From the NCBI GenBank assembly GCA_009773475.1, contig WSXV01000001.1:186001-250000 (forward strand): DNA of 64,000 bases. Reading direction: 5' to 3'. The DNA comes from Desulfobulbaceae bacterium (GTDB lineage Bacteria > Desulfobacterota > Desulfobulbia > Desulfobulbales > Desulfocapsaceae). Under the pieces are notes generated by a model. It saw only the letters and a program-made list of their open reading frames with translations. It did no database searches and had not been told where the DNA came from. A program made the position numbers and the translations under genes. Below, one piece after another: positions 1-8,901 of this stretch (position 1 is its first letter; each line of letters opens with the position of its first letter).

Positions 1-735
1 TATAATACTGCCGTTTCTTCCGGTGATGCCGTCGCCTCGGCGTCTGGCTCGGCGGTAGGAATAATAGTCGGGGGTGCAGGAGGTGCAGATGGCTGCGATC
101 TTGATATTTCCCGGCAGCAGCCCGGCTTCCATAAGTTGTGCCTTGGAGATCTGCCAGAAATCAAAATAATTGTCCCGGGTCTGAAAGGCGAGAAAGGTTG
201 CCGGCAGTTCCTGGCGATGGTTGACAAATTCCGCGCAGCAGGGGCCAAGGGACGGGCTGATGGCGGCGGTGATATCCCGTGGTTGGGAGCCATAGCAGGA
301 GCGCATTTGCTGGATGGTTTTTCCGAGAATCCCGATCACACTGCCCTGCCAGCCGCAATGGATGGCCGCGATCACTGATCGTACCGGGTCATGGAGCAGG
401 ACGGCCTGACAGTCGGCGTGCTGGATCATCAGGCCCACCCCTTGTTTGTCGGTCATCAGCCCATCCACCCCGTCGATTTCCTCATCCCTTTCCGGAATGA
501 TCTCCACCCTGAAAACCTGATCCCCATGGACCTGTCTGGCCGAAACCAGGCGGTCTATTTGCAGATGCTCTTTTATCAGGGCACGGTTGGCCTGGACATT
601 TTCTGTTGTATCGCCCACCCCGAAACTACAGTTAAGGGAGGTGAAACGAGCGTTGCTCGCCCCTTGATGGCGGTCAAAGGTGGCGCGGATAAGCCCGGCG
701 GAGGAGGGGACGGCAAAGGTGTATGGTGTAAGCAT
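1..735 (-). CDS. pgeF: Peptidoglycan editing factor PgeF / YfiH (DUF152, laccase-like), 3' end missing
   Basis: Reading the minus strand from ATG at 735 gives 245 codons open to the left edge, so the last few residues lie outside. The conserved metal and active-site motifs of the YfiH/DUF152 family are all visible in order: QVHGD, HADCQ, HCGWQGS, GPCC and CTSC followed by YYSYRR. In this family the protein is a copper- or zinc-binding oxidoreductase/hydrolase; E. coli YfiH removes mis-incorporated amino acids from peptidoglycan precursors. The start is chosen because it precedes the usual family N terminus (LTPYTFAVPSSAG), though no strong ribosome site is seen. It is transcribed in the same direction as the porin upstream, but two hairpins separate them, so it is probably an independent unit. 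Confidence 0.88.
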   Translation of the reverse strand, partial: MLTPYTFAVPSSAGLIRATFDRHQGASNARFTSLNCSFGVGDTTENVQANRALIKEHLQIDRLVSARQVHGDQVFRVEIIPERDEEIDGVDGLMTDKQGVGLMIQHADCQAVLLHDPVRSVIAAIHCGWQGSVIGILGKTIQQMRSCYGSQPRDITAAISPSLGPCCAEFVNHRQELPATFLAFQTRDNYFDFWQISKAQLMEAGLLPGNIKIAAICTSCTPDYYSYRRARRRGDGITGRNGSII

Positions 736-761
736 GGCAACCGGAGTCAGCAGAGGGGAAT

Positions 762-798
762 AAAAAAGGGGAAGACTTCTTGAGACGAAGTCTTCCCC
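762..798 (-). terminator. Rho-independent terminator of the porin gene
   Basis: A 12-bp perfect stem (768-779 with 787-798, 7-nt loop) is followed on the minus strand by six T residues (762-767). It lies about 95 bp downstream of the porin stop codon. Confidence 0.8.
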
Positions 799-828
799 GG
801 TACCTCAGGTAATGATGGAGCAGGGCTG

Positions 829-866
829 CACTCCAGAGTGAACGGTCTCGCGTTCACTCTGGAGTG
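829..866. repeat. 16-bp perfect hairpin between porin stop and terminator
   Basis: 829-844 and 851-866 are perfectly complementary with a 6-nt loop. There is no T run on the minus strand, so it is not a simple terminator. Its loop (GTCTC, 845-849) is complementary to the loop of the terminator hairpin (GAGAC, 782-786). Confidence 0.7.
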
Positions 867-890
867 ATTGCCCTTTTTCTGGACTCTCCC

Positions 891-2459
891 TTAGAAGGCG
901 ACTTCCAGAGTTACATAAATCTGCTCAGCACTTTCGATGGGATCCATACCGAGGAAATCCATTTTGGCTAGATCGGCGGCGGAGTTCAGGTCGTAGGGCA
1001 TCACGTTCCAGTCGTTGGAACCAGAATAATCGTACTCGTAATGCTGATAGCCGATACGCATAAAGGTCTTGGCATATTTAGAGATAGCTGGGCCGGTGGG
1101 CAGGTCGTAGATGCCATAGACCTCATAGACATTACCACGTGCAGCGATCTTGGATTGATAGAGATCATCATGGCCGGGGGTCATGCCGACCCAGTACTGG
1201 GACCCGTAGTTCCATTCAGCACCGAGTTTGAGGCCAACGGGATCGATATCGTAGCGGATACCAAGGTGCACATGGTAGCCGTTTTCGCTGTCTGTGTTAG
1301 TCATTGCTGTTCCTTGTAGCATGCTGGCAACGTCATTGAGCATTCCGTTTTCATTGGGATCGGTACGGCTCCAGCCACCAGTCAGGAAGTAGTTGAAGTT
1401 GGCGACCTTATCCATGTACATAAGGCCGCTGTGCTGGATATTACCCACATTTTTTCTGGGGCCATATGGAAATGGATCTCTCTCTGTGCCAGCGTCAACT
1501 GCAAAAGTATCGTCAGGAAGCATGAAGCCAGGAGTAGTTGCCATCATCGAGTTAATAATAGGATCTTGGAAGTTGGGGTAATTAATGACATTCATGGCCA
1601 TGTAGGACTGGGCATAGAGGAAGCGGTCACCCTTCTGCAGGATATCCCAGCTTACCCCTGCAAAATCCATATCTTCCATGCCGTCGCCATCGACCTGGAG
1701 ACCATCTTCAAAGCCACGTCCGTAGCAGAAGCGAACGCGACCGGCTCCCAGATCCTGACCCCATTTATAGGCATAGCCCAGGGAAATTCCGTCGAAGGGA
1801 TAGTCCATGATCAACGGGGTGCCACTGCGTTCACTGAGATTCATCCGCATATTGGCGGGATTGCCATCGGTGGTGGGGCGACGGCCAATGGAGAACCAGA
1901 CAGGAGCGCCGCCGATGTTGTTGAAGTTGACGTAGGCGCGGTCGACACGCAAGGCATTATCCGAAGGGGTGCGGGTGGTGTTGCCGTCAAATTGAGGCCA
2001 GGCGGTACCGGAGGCATCGGCCATGGCCGATTCCATTCCCCAGGCCTTGTACATGGCCAGACGGCCCTTGAATTCGACATTTTCGGTGGCATTGACACGC
2101 ATGTTCAAGCGGAAACGATTGGTCCAGGAGGTGTCGTTATCCAGGCTGCGGCCAGAAAGTGTCTCGGCATTGTAAAAATCCATTCGGGTACGGAAATCGC
2201 CGGACAGTTTAAATCGGGAGGCCAGGTCCCACTCGTCGGCCCGGTCACTGAAGCTGGCGACGGTGTTGTCAAGGGTGCCGATTTTGGCATTGGTGGTCTC
2301 GTTCTGAGCGGCCATTTGTGCCTTCAGTTGGTTCAGCTGGTCGCTCAGGTCCTGAATCTTGCGTTCCAGATCACTGCCGCTCGCAGCCCCACCGCCTGCC
2401 GCCGCAATGGCGGGCAGGGCGATCAGACCGGCGAGGGCCAGCATGGAAAATTTTTTCAT
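891..2459 (-). CDS. Outer-membrane porin with N-terminal coiled coil (DUF3373-like)
   Basis: 522 residues from the second of two adjacent ATG codons (2462 and 2459); AAGGA sits about 5 nt before the second, which favours it. A signal peptide (MKKFSMLALAG to about residue 20) is followed by a predicted coiled coil at about 28-60 (LERKIQDLSDQLNQLKAQ) and then alternating aromatic/polar strands typical of a beta-barrel, ending in the C-terminal phenylalanine (LEVAF) recognised by the barrel-assembly machinery. The layout matches the coiled-coil porins of delta-proteobacteria and Campylobacterota often annotated DUF3373. The likely role is passive diffusion of small solutes across the outer membrane; the substrate cannot be told. 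It is monocistronic, with its own terminator. Confidence 0.8.
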   Translation of the reverse strand: MKKFSMLALAGLIALPAIAAAGGGAASGSDLERKIQDLSDQLNQLKAQMAAQNETTNAKIGTLDNTVASFSDRADEWDLASRFKLSGDFRTRMDFYNAETLSGRSLDNDTSWTNRFRLNMRVNATENVEFKGRLAMYKAWGMESAMADASGTAWPQFDGNTTRTPSDNALRVDRAYVNFNNIGGAPVWFSIGRRPTTDGNPANMRMNLSERSGTPLIMDYPFDGISLGYAYKWGQDLGAGRVRFCYGRGFEDGLQVDGDGMEDMDFAGVSWDILQKGDRFLYAQSYMAMNVINYPNFQDPIINSMMATTPGFMLPDDTFAVDAGTERDPFPYGPRKNVGNIQHSGLMYMDKVANFNYFLTGGWSRTDPNENGMLNDVASMLQGTAMTNTDSENGYHVHLGIRYDIDPVGLKLGAEWNYGSQYWVGMTPGHDDLYQSKIAARGNVYEVYGIYDLPTGPAISKYAKTFMRIGYQHYEYDYSGSNDWNVMPYDLNSAADLAKMDFLGMDPIESAEQIYVTLEVAF

Positions 2460-4094
<1,635 letters not shown>

Positions 4095-4161
4095 GTAACA
4101 TTGTCGGTTAATTGCAAAATGAGCAGGATGGGGATGTCCTAGTGAAATGAGTAGGGTGTTT

Positions 4162-4291
4162 CAGCAAAATGCTCAGGACGTCATTCCCGTGTGTTTTTAT
4201 CGGGAATCCGTTCTTCTAAATCTGGGATGTTCTTGATTCCCGCCTGCGCGGGAATGACGGTGGATTCAGGCGGTAAGTCGTCATTTTGCTG
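4162..4291. repeat. Nested palindromic intergenic element (REP/MITE-like)
   Basis: Outer inverted repeats CAGCAAAATG (4162-4171) and CATTTTGCTG (4282-4291) enclose inner arms CGTCATTCCCG (4180-4190) and CGGGAATGACG (4249-4259). A further GATTCCCGC/GCGGGAAT hairpin lies at 4235-4254. The GTCATTCCCG...CGGGAAT core recurs at 49190-49214. It lies between tgt and yajC. Confidence 0.7.
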
Positions 4292-4487
4292 GGAAGCGTG
4301 TGTGCGAGACTGCAAGAGGCTCATTGGATATTATATTTGTTGGGAATTTGCAGACGAAGCAGTAAAAAAGTAACGCATGAACCCCGATAAACGGGATAAG
4401 TACCTTTCGCAGAGTAATTTCTTATAAACAAATAGGGAGACAATCTGTAAGGTGCTAATTTTTTTATAATTTACGGAGGAAAGTACT

Positions 4488-4796
4488 ATGCCATCAGCCG
4501 GAGCCGGGGGTTCAATCGCCTCGTTTATCCCACTTGTTCTTATTTTTGTAGTTTTTTATTTTTTGTTGATCAGGCCACAGCAGAAGCAGGCCAAGGAACA
4601 TCAGCAATTTCTCAATGATCTGAAGACCGGAAACAAGGTGATCACCAAGGGCGGTCTCCATGGCACAATTACCGGGCTGACCGACACCGTCGTAACCCTC
4701 GAGATTGCCCAGGATGTAAAGGTCAAGATTTCCCGCTCAGCCATCGCCAGTCCGGAAAGTGCCAATACGACCGCTCCTGTCAAGGCCAAAGGGTGA
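4488..4796 (+). CDS. yajC: Preprotein translocase accessory subunit YajC
   Basis: 102 residues with one N-terminal membrane segment at about 12-30 (IPLVLIFVVFYFLLIRP), then the signature PQQKQAKEHQ and a small cytoplasmic domain with KVITKGGLHGTI. YajC associates with SecDF and SecYEG at the inner membrane. GGAGG six to eight nucleotides before the ATG is a strong ribosome site and fixes the start. The gene order tgt-yajC is ancestral; the usual downstream secD and secF are replaced here by repeats and unrelated genes, so SecDF must be encoded elsewhere. A 394-bp gap with a palindromic element separates it from tgt, suggesting its own promoter. Confidence 0.95.
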   Translation: MPSAGAGGSIASFIPLVLIFVVFYFLLIRPQQKQAKEHQQFLNDLKTGNKVITKGGLHGTITGLTDTVVTLEIAQDVKVKISRSAIASPESANTTAPVKAKG

Positions 4797-4912
4797 GGAA
4801 TCGGCGGCTGCTGATGCCTCTGCAGGTAGCGGAGGAGAGGGCCTGAACGGGAGTGGAGAGGTTGCTCAGTAGAATCTTCCTGGGTATTTTATTTGGCCGC
4901 AATTTCACTTTT

Positions 4913-5065
4913 GGTTCCCATGCGCCGCATGGGAACCAACCCGGCCTGCGTTGCAGGCTGTTGCTACCTCCCCATGATGCATAGGTAAGCGAAGTAACGC
5001 AGAGTTTCCGATGGTGGGAACTGGATGCGGCGCATCCGGGATGCATTCCCCATGCGGCGCATGGG
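4913..5065. repeat. Composite palindromic repeat, copy A
   Basis: Starts with a perfect palindrome (arms GGTTCCCATGCG, 4913-4937), followed by a GCCTGC/GCAGGC hairpin (4944-4957), a conserved stretch around CCATGATGCATAGGTAAGCG, a GGATGCG/CGCATCC palindrome (5023-5037) and CCCATGCG/CGCATGGG (5049-5065). The same order, in reverse orientation, recurs at 6141-6414 and, in part, at 8693-8801. It fills the gap after yajC; no gene is seen in 4797-5104. Confidence 0.7.
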
Positions 5066-5104
5066 CACGAGGTGGGCCAAAGCCAATTTTACATTTGAAT
5101 AGAA

Positions 5105-5335
5105 ATGTCCATCAAGTTACTGGCCATTGAGTTGTATCGTGCCCAACAGAATGTTGCGCGGATCGTAGCTCAGATAGAGGCCGCACCATCGAGCAGCCCA
5201 GCTGAGACAACCGCGGCCTTGCGTGAGGAGCTGCGTCAGGCCCAGGCCGAATTGAAGCAACTGCGCAAGATGCTTGATGACAAGAAGGATTCTTCGTCCC
5301 CGCAGCATTACCCTGGTTCCATGAGAAGTCGGTAA
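5105..5335 (+). CDS. Small conserved coiled-coil hypothetical protein
   Basis: 76 residues. An N-terminal helix (SIKLLAIELYRAQQNVARI) and a C-terminal heptad-rich helix (ALREELRQAQAELKQLRKML) joined by a Ser/Pro linker predict a two-helix hairpin or coiled coil. It has no signal peptide or membrane segment, so is likely cytoplasmic. Small proteins of this shape (ending KQLRKMLDxKK) are familiar from delta-proteobacterial genomes without an assigned function. The ribosome site is weak (TAGAA before the ATG). It lies 61 bp before the LuxR-type regulator and may be cotranscribed with it. No function is assigned. Confidence 0.6.
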   Translation: MSIKLLAIELYRAQQNVARIVAQIEAAPSSSPAETTAALREELRQAQAELKQLRKMLDDKKDSSSPQHYPGSMRSR

Positions 5336-5396
5336 CTGTCCGGTTTGATAGCATTGTTAATGTATTCGTCTATCCATCAGAAAAACGATAATCAAC

Positions 5397-6041
5397 ATGG
5401 CTGAACATCTCATTCATATTGTCGGTAATTCTTCTCTGCAAAATGAGTTGTTGATTACCTATCTCGCCAAAGAGACCGGTTTTCAGATCACCAATAGCGC
5501 AAAGATCGAAGATGTTGCTCTGGCTGAATCCAGGAATGATGATTCGAAGCTGCTGCTTATTTTTGACTGCATGGGGGTTCCGAGGGGGGAATTCTGGGCC
5601 CAGTCCGGCCTGCAGCCGGTTTTAAATTCCAGCCAAGTCATGCTTGCCCTTTTGAACGTGGAACCGGGGCAGGGGCTGGAAAAGGAAGCGATCAGCCGTG
5701 GGGTTCGGGGTCTTTTTTATGTCAACGAGAAGCCGGCGCTGCTGTCCAAGGGCATAGTTCACATCATCGCCGGTGAGTTGTGGTATTCACGAAAGATTAT
5801 CTCGCAATGTCTGCTGGAACAGGGCGTGGCTTATAAGACTCCTCTCCATCACTCAGTGAAGCTGTCCACCCGTGAGAAAGAAATTCTCATCGAAATAACC
5901 TCCGGGGCGTCCAATCAGGAAATCGCCGAGGCCTTGTTTGTCAGCCAATATACCGTTAAAACCCACGTTTATAATATCTACAAGAAAATCAATGTGACGA
6001 GTCGCCTGCAGGCCATGTTGTGGGCTGCTAAACATCTCTAG
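5397..6041 (+). CDS. LuxR-family transcriptional regulator, CsgD-like
   Basis: 214 residues. The C-terminal 60 residues form a LuxR/FixJ helix-turn-helix (LSTREKEILIEI, then SNQEIAEALFVSQYTVKTHVYNIYKKI). The N-terminal 140 residues look like a receiver-related fold, but no conserved phospho-acceptor Asp with flanking acidic pair is evident, as in CsgD-type regulators that control curli and cellulose. Nearby PilZ, PEP-CTERM and EPS genes suggest a role in matrix control, but this is inference from position. Repeats and an isolated terminator-like hairpin follow. Alternative: a degenerate two-component response regulator whose kinase is elsewhere. Confidence 0.82.
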   Translation: MAEHLIHIVGNSSLQNELLITYLAKETGFQITNSAKIEDVALAESRNDDSKLLLIFDCMGVPRGEFWAQSGLQPVLNSSQVMLALLNVEPGQGLEKEAISRGVRGLFYVNEKPALLSKGIVHIIAGELWYSRKIISQCLLEQGVAYKTPLHHSVKLSTREKEILIEITSGASNQEIAEALFVSQYTVKTHVYNIYKKINVTSRLQAMLWAAKHL

Positions 6042-6140
6042 AGAACCCTCTCTGGCGCCTTGAGATCCTAAAGTCGTAAGTCAAACGCACTGACTGTCCT
6101 CCACAGCTCTTCTCCTTCCTCTTATCCTGCTTATCATCTC

Positions 6141-6414
6141 GTTCCCATGCGCCGCATCCAGTTCCTGCCCTCGGAATTTGCTTTGCTTCGCTTAGGGATT
6201 TGGAAATTACATAATTACCAGATGTTACAACAATAGTAGGTTGGACTTTAGTCCGACAATGGCTGAAGTATCAAGCCCTGCTGTCGGACTAAAGTCCAAC
6301 CTACATGCCCAGAAACGGAAATTTGGTAATTTCTATGTCCCTTAGCTGTGCATCATGGGTGAGCAACGGCTGCAACGCAGGCAGTGATTGGTTCCCAAAC
6401 GACGCATGGGAACC
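6141..6414. repeat. Composite palindromic repeat, copy B, interrupted by a 147-bp element
   Basis: In reverse orientation this copy matches copy A: GTTCCCATGCGCCGCATCC (6141-6159), ...CTTCGCTTA (to 6194), then, after an insertion, ...GTGCATCATGGG (6348-6359), CTGCAACGCAGGC (6370-6382) and arms GGTTCCCA.../TGGGAACC (6390-6414). The insertion 6195-6341 is described separately. Confidence 0.65.
6195..6341. mobile_element. 147-bp MITE-like element nested in composite repeat B
   Basis: The ends are imperfect inverted repeats (GGGATTTGGAAATTAC... and, on the other strand, GGGACATAGAAATTACC...; about 22 of 28 positions match when the flanks are included). TTA occurs directly on both sides (6192-6194, 6342-6344), while the uninterrupted copies A and C have TTA once. 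Inside is a perfect 23-bp inverted repeat (6236-6258 with 6282-6304). There is no coding capacity. Confidence 0.6.
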
Positions 6415-6452
6415 AGAAGCGCAGCCAGAAAAGGGGAAGGGCGTCGGCATAA

Positions 6453-6496
6453 AAAAAAGCGCGGACACAATATTCAGATTGTGTCCGCGCTTTTTT
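6453..6496. terminator. Strong bidirectional intrinsic terminator
   Basis: A GC-rich stem (GCGCGGACACAAT at 6459-6471 with ATTGTGTCCGCGC at 6478-6490), 6-nt loop, flanked by A6 on the left and T6 on the right, so it works on both strands. It lies about 140 bp beyond the stop of the minus-strand PilZ gene and is probably the end of the PEP-CTERM/PilZ transcript. Confidence 0.85.
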
Positions 6497-6637
6497 AAGA
6501 GCTGGATAAATGATTTTCCGTGTGATACGGTTTAGTAATCTTGCAGATTATTTTCTTGTTTTTCCATCACATTCCCATGTGGCGCATGGGAACCAAAGGA
6601 GCCGCCAGGAAATTCTTAATTTAATAAGATTGTGTGG

Positions 6638-6976
6638 CTAGTTGTCTAATGGTGGAGATGGGAAAATTTGATACTGCTCATCAAAAGAGACTGCCACGCC
6701 GTTGGCTGCCGTTCGCACCACAAAACCAGAAACGCGAATTTTCGTTTTGCCGCCGGTTTTCTTCAAGGTCTCTAAAGGGATGAACAGATCAATCGCGACT
6801 TCTGTTCCGACAGGCAAGTGCGAGTCGGTGACAAAAAAACCTCCGCAGGCGGAGATGTCAATGGAATAGGAATCATAGCGGCCAGGGCTGGTCACTGCTT
6901 CTTCGATTCTCTGGAGTCGCGCGGGCAGCTCCAAAGAGAATCGTTCCATGCGGCGTTGTTCAACAGAAGATGTCAT
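6638..6976 (-). CDS. PilZ-domain c-di-GMP-binding protein
   Basis: 112 residues, a single PilZ domain. The two c-di-GMP-contact motifs are present: RRMER (Arg8-x3-Arg12) and D40-x-S42-x2-G45 (DISACGG). There is no other domain, signal peptide or membrane segment. Its ATG lies inside the end of the upstream PEP-CTERM gene (ATGA, 4-bp overlap at 6973-6976), which implies translational coupling. A single-domain PilZ protein is normally a cytoplasmic adaptor that reports c-di-GMP level to a partner; the partner is not evident here. The bidirectional terminator at 6453-6496 probably ends the transcript. Confidence 0.88.
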   Translation of the reverse strand: MTSSVEQRRMERFSLELPARLQRIEEAVTSPGRYDSYSIDISACGGFFVTDSHLPVGTEVAIDLFIPLETLKKTGGKTKIRVSGFVVRTAANGVAVSFDEQYQIFPSPPLDN

Positions 6977-7758
6977 TTTATTCTGATATCGTTGTTGGGT
7001 TGCATTCTTTGGCGTAAGGCGCCTCCCAGGCCAATCAGGCCAATGCCGAAAAGCAGCATGGCTGGGGGCTCGGGGACTGTGGCGGCCCCTTCAATTACGT
7101 CATTACCACAGGTCATGCCCCAATGCAAACCATAAGTGTCAACATCGCCGAAATCATACGCGATGGTAAACCGGAGATAATCATCGGTGTCGACGCCACC
7201 AATATTGTTCAGGCTCCAACTGCCGGTGGCGAGAGCTGACTGGCCAATTCCCTTGTATTGAACTTCCTGGCCGGCGCGGTAGATGTAGCCGGGAGCGAAG
7301 GAGTACTGGATGTTTGCAGCCTGGACGCCGTACAGTGAAATTGCTCCTGATGCGGTGGATGGACGGTAACTGTCAAGTTTCAGGGCGTATTCCCAAACCT
7401 CGCCGTCCCCTTGATATCCGTTTGTGCTCAGGAACAGGTCGCCCAGCTGAGTGTTACCATCGCCAATATTGTCAAAATATCGAGAGTACACATCGACAAT
7501 CATGGTGTTGGCAGAAGCAAATGAGACCTCCAGCTTGGTGACATCGTAGTGTGCAGCAGTGCCGACGATATCTTTGCCAACCCAGGCGTTGCTGGTTGGA
7601 GTTCCACCGATGTAGGTGTCCTGGATGACAATCGGCGCAGCCTGGGCGCTGGTTGCGGCCAAGCACAGACCGGCTGCCAGAAGTGCTGCTGCGCTCATTG
7701 ATTGGGCTATTTTCCATGCTGGTTTCTGAATCCTGCTTGTTGTATCTATTGCTTTCAT
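6973..7758 (-). CDS. PEP-CTERM sorting-domain surface protein
   Basis: 261 residues. An N-terminal signal peptide with a long charged start runs to about residue 41 (AATSAQA-API). The C terminus from residue 228 is a textbook PEP-CTERM signal: VPEPPAML, a hydrophobic stretch (LFGIGLIGLGGA) and a basic cluster (LRQR). Such proteins are exported by Sec and then processed by an exosortase, one of which lies at 13172-14752. The middle (about 42-225) is a beta-rich region with no recognised domain. A good ribosome site (GGAGG before the ATG, 7759-7775) supports the start. It is coupled to the downstream PilZ gene. Confidence 0.88.
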   Translation of the reverse strand: MKAIDTTSRIQKPAWKIAQSMSAAALLAAGLCLAATSAQAAPIVIQDTYIGGTPTSNAWVGKDIVGTAAHYDVTKLEVSFASANTMIVDVYSRYFDNIGDGNTQLGDLFLSTNGYQGDGEVWEYALKLDSYRPSTASGAISLYGVQAANIQYSFAPGYIYRAGQEVQYKGIGQSALATGSWSLNNIGGVDTDDYLRFTIAYDFGDVDTYGLHWGMTCGNDVIEGAATVPEPPAMLLFGIGLIGLGGALRQRMQPNNDIRIK

Positions 7759-7995
7759 TATAAGACCTCCGTAGTTGGTTGAAGAAGAATGTTATTATGG
7801 AACACAAATTACATCTTCACGGCAGGTCTCACAATCGGGCAATAGGATGAATTTATTTCATTCTTCCAGTGAATTTTCTGATGAAAAAGTATGAGTGGCA
7901 AGATCAGCCTTTTTCTTATATATTCGTTTTCTTTTTCCGGGGACTTTCCATACACCATTTATTTTGGATCAAATCAACGTAGGACACCTATAATA

Positions 7996-8676
7996 ATGAA
8001 CAAAAGTGTAGAAAACAAACGAGTTACAGAGAGTGAGAGCTCCTCTTTATCGCTTGGTAAATTAAAGAGACTCCGGACACGAGTTTCCCGGATGAAGACA
8101 TGTGCCGTTCTGTTTTCGGTGATGGCGGGGATGAGTTCAACGCCGGCTTTCGCCGCTGTCTATAAGCAGATTAATTTTGAGTGGGAGTATGATTCAACCG
8201 TTCCGGAGCTGGCGGGGTATATCCTCTATCAAAATGGTCGTTATCTTCAGACCATCCATAACCCGACTGTGCAGTCCATTGATTTGAGTGTTGGGCTTAC
8301 GCCTGGCAAGTCAGAGGCCTTTACCATGAAGGCCTTTGATGAAAATGGCAATGAAAGTGCCTTTTCCCCATCATATCGGCTGAAGGTACCGGCTGCTGTG
8401 GTCGGAAATAATTTCTTGCCGACAGCCATTCTCCGTCCGTCCACCTTGTCCGGAAAAGCCCCTTTGGCGCTGCAGCTTTCTGCTGCCGGATCAACGGATT
8501 TTGATGGCACCATCACGTCTTACATCTGGGAATTTGGGGATGGCCGAAAGGCGATGGGATCCAATGTCTCGTGTGTGTATAAAAAACCAGGTGCATTCTC
8601 AGTCAAATTAACGGTCACGGATGATAGTGGCGGAGCGGTGGTCTCAGAGAAAGTGATCACTGTGCAGGCTCCTTGA
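7996..8676 (+). CDS. Secreted protein with fibronectin-like and PKD domains
   Basis: 226 residues from ATG 7996 (AGGA 11 nt upstream); an upstream ATG at 7891 would add 35 residues that look non-coding, and ATG 8092 is also possible. The signal peptide has an unusually long n-region and a core near residues 34-53 (CAVLFSVMAGMSSTPAFA). After it comes a fibronectin-type-III-like segment (VYKQINFEWEYD...GYILYQNG, to about residue 130), then a PKD domain (about 142-225) with the hallmark WEFGDG at 176-181. Such domains mediate protein or carbohydrate contact at the cell surface. No PEP-CTERM signal is present. It is divergent from the PEP-CTERM/PilZ pair. Confidence 0.75.
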   Translation: MNKSVENKRVTESESSSLSLGKLKRLRTRVSRMKTCAVLFSVMAGMSSTPAFAAVYKQINFEWEYDSTVPELAGYILYQNGRYLQTIHNPTVQSIDLSVGLTPGKSEAFTMKAFDENGNESAFSPSYRLKVPAAVVGNNFLPTAILRPSTLSGKAPLALQLSAAGSTDFDGTITSYIWEFGDGRKAMGSNVSCVYKKPGAFSVKLTVTDDSGGAVVSEKVITVQAP

Positions 8677-8692
8677 GCCCCTGTTCTTCTTG

Positions 8693-8801
8693 GGGACTAT
8701 CTCGGAGTCTACGCTTTGTTCCCTTACCTGTGTATCATGTGGCTTATAGCAACGGCCTGCAATGCAGGCCGGGATGGGTTCCAAAGCGGCGCTTGGGAAC
8801 C
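8693..8801. repeat. Composite palindromic repeat, copy C
   Basis: Uninterrupted reverse-orientation copy of the element at 4913-5037: CTTACCTGTGTATCATG (8722-8738), a GGCCTGC.../...GCAGGCC hairpin (8754-8770), then GGTTCC...GGGAACC arms (8777-8801). It supplies the empty site for the insertion in copy B. Confidence 0.6.
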
Positions 8802-8901
8802 AGAAAAAAAGCGCCGCATGGGACCGGAAGGCCAACCAGAAAGTCCACAAGTTACTGATATTGAAATGCAACTTGCATAGAAGTCACCCAAGAGTAAATC
8901 C

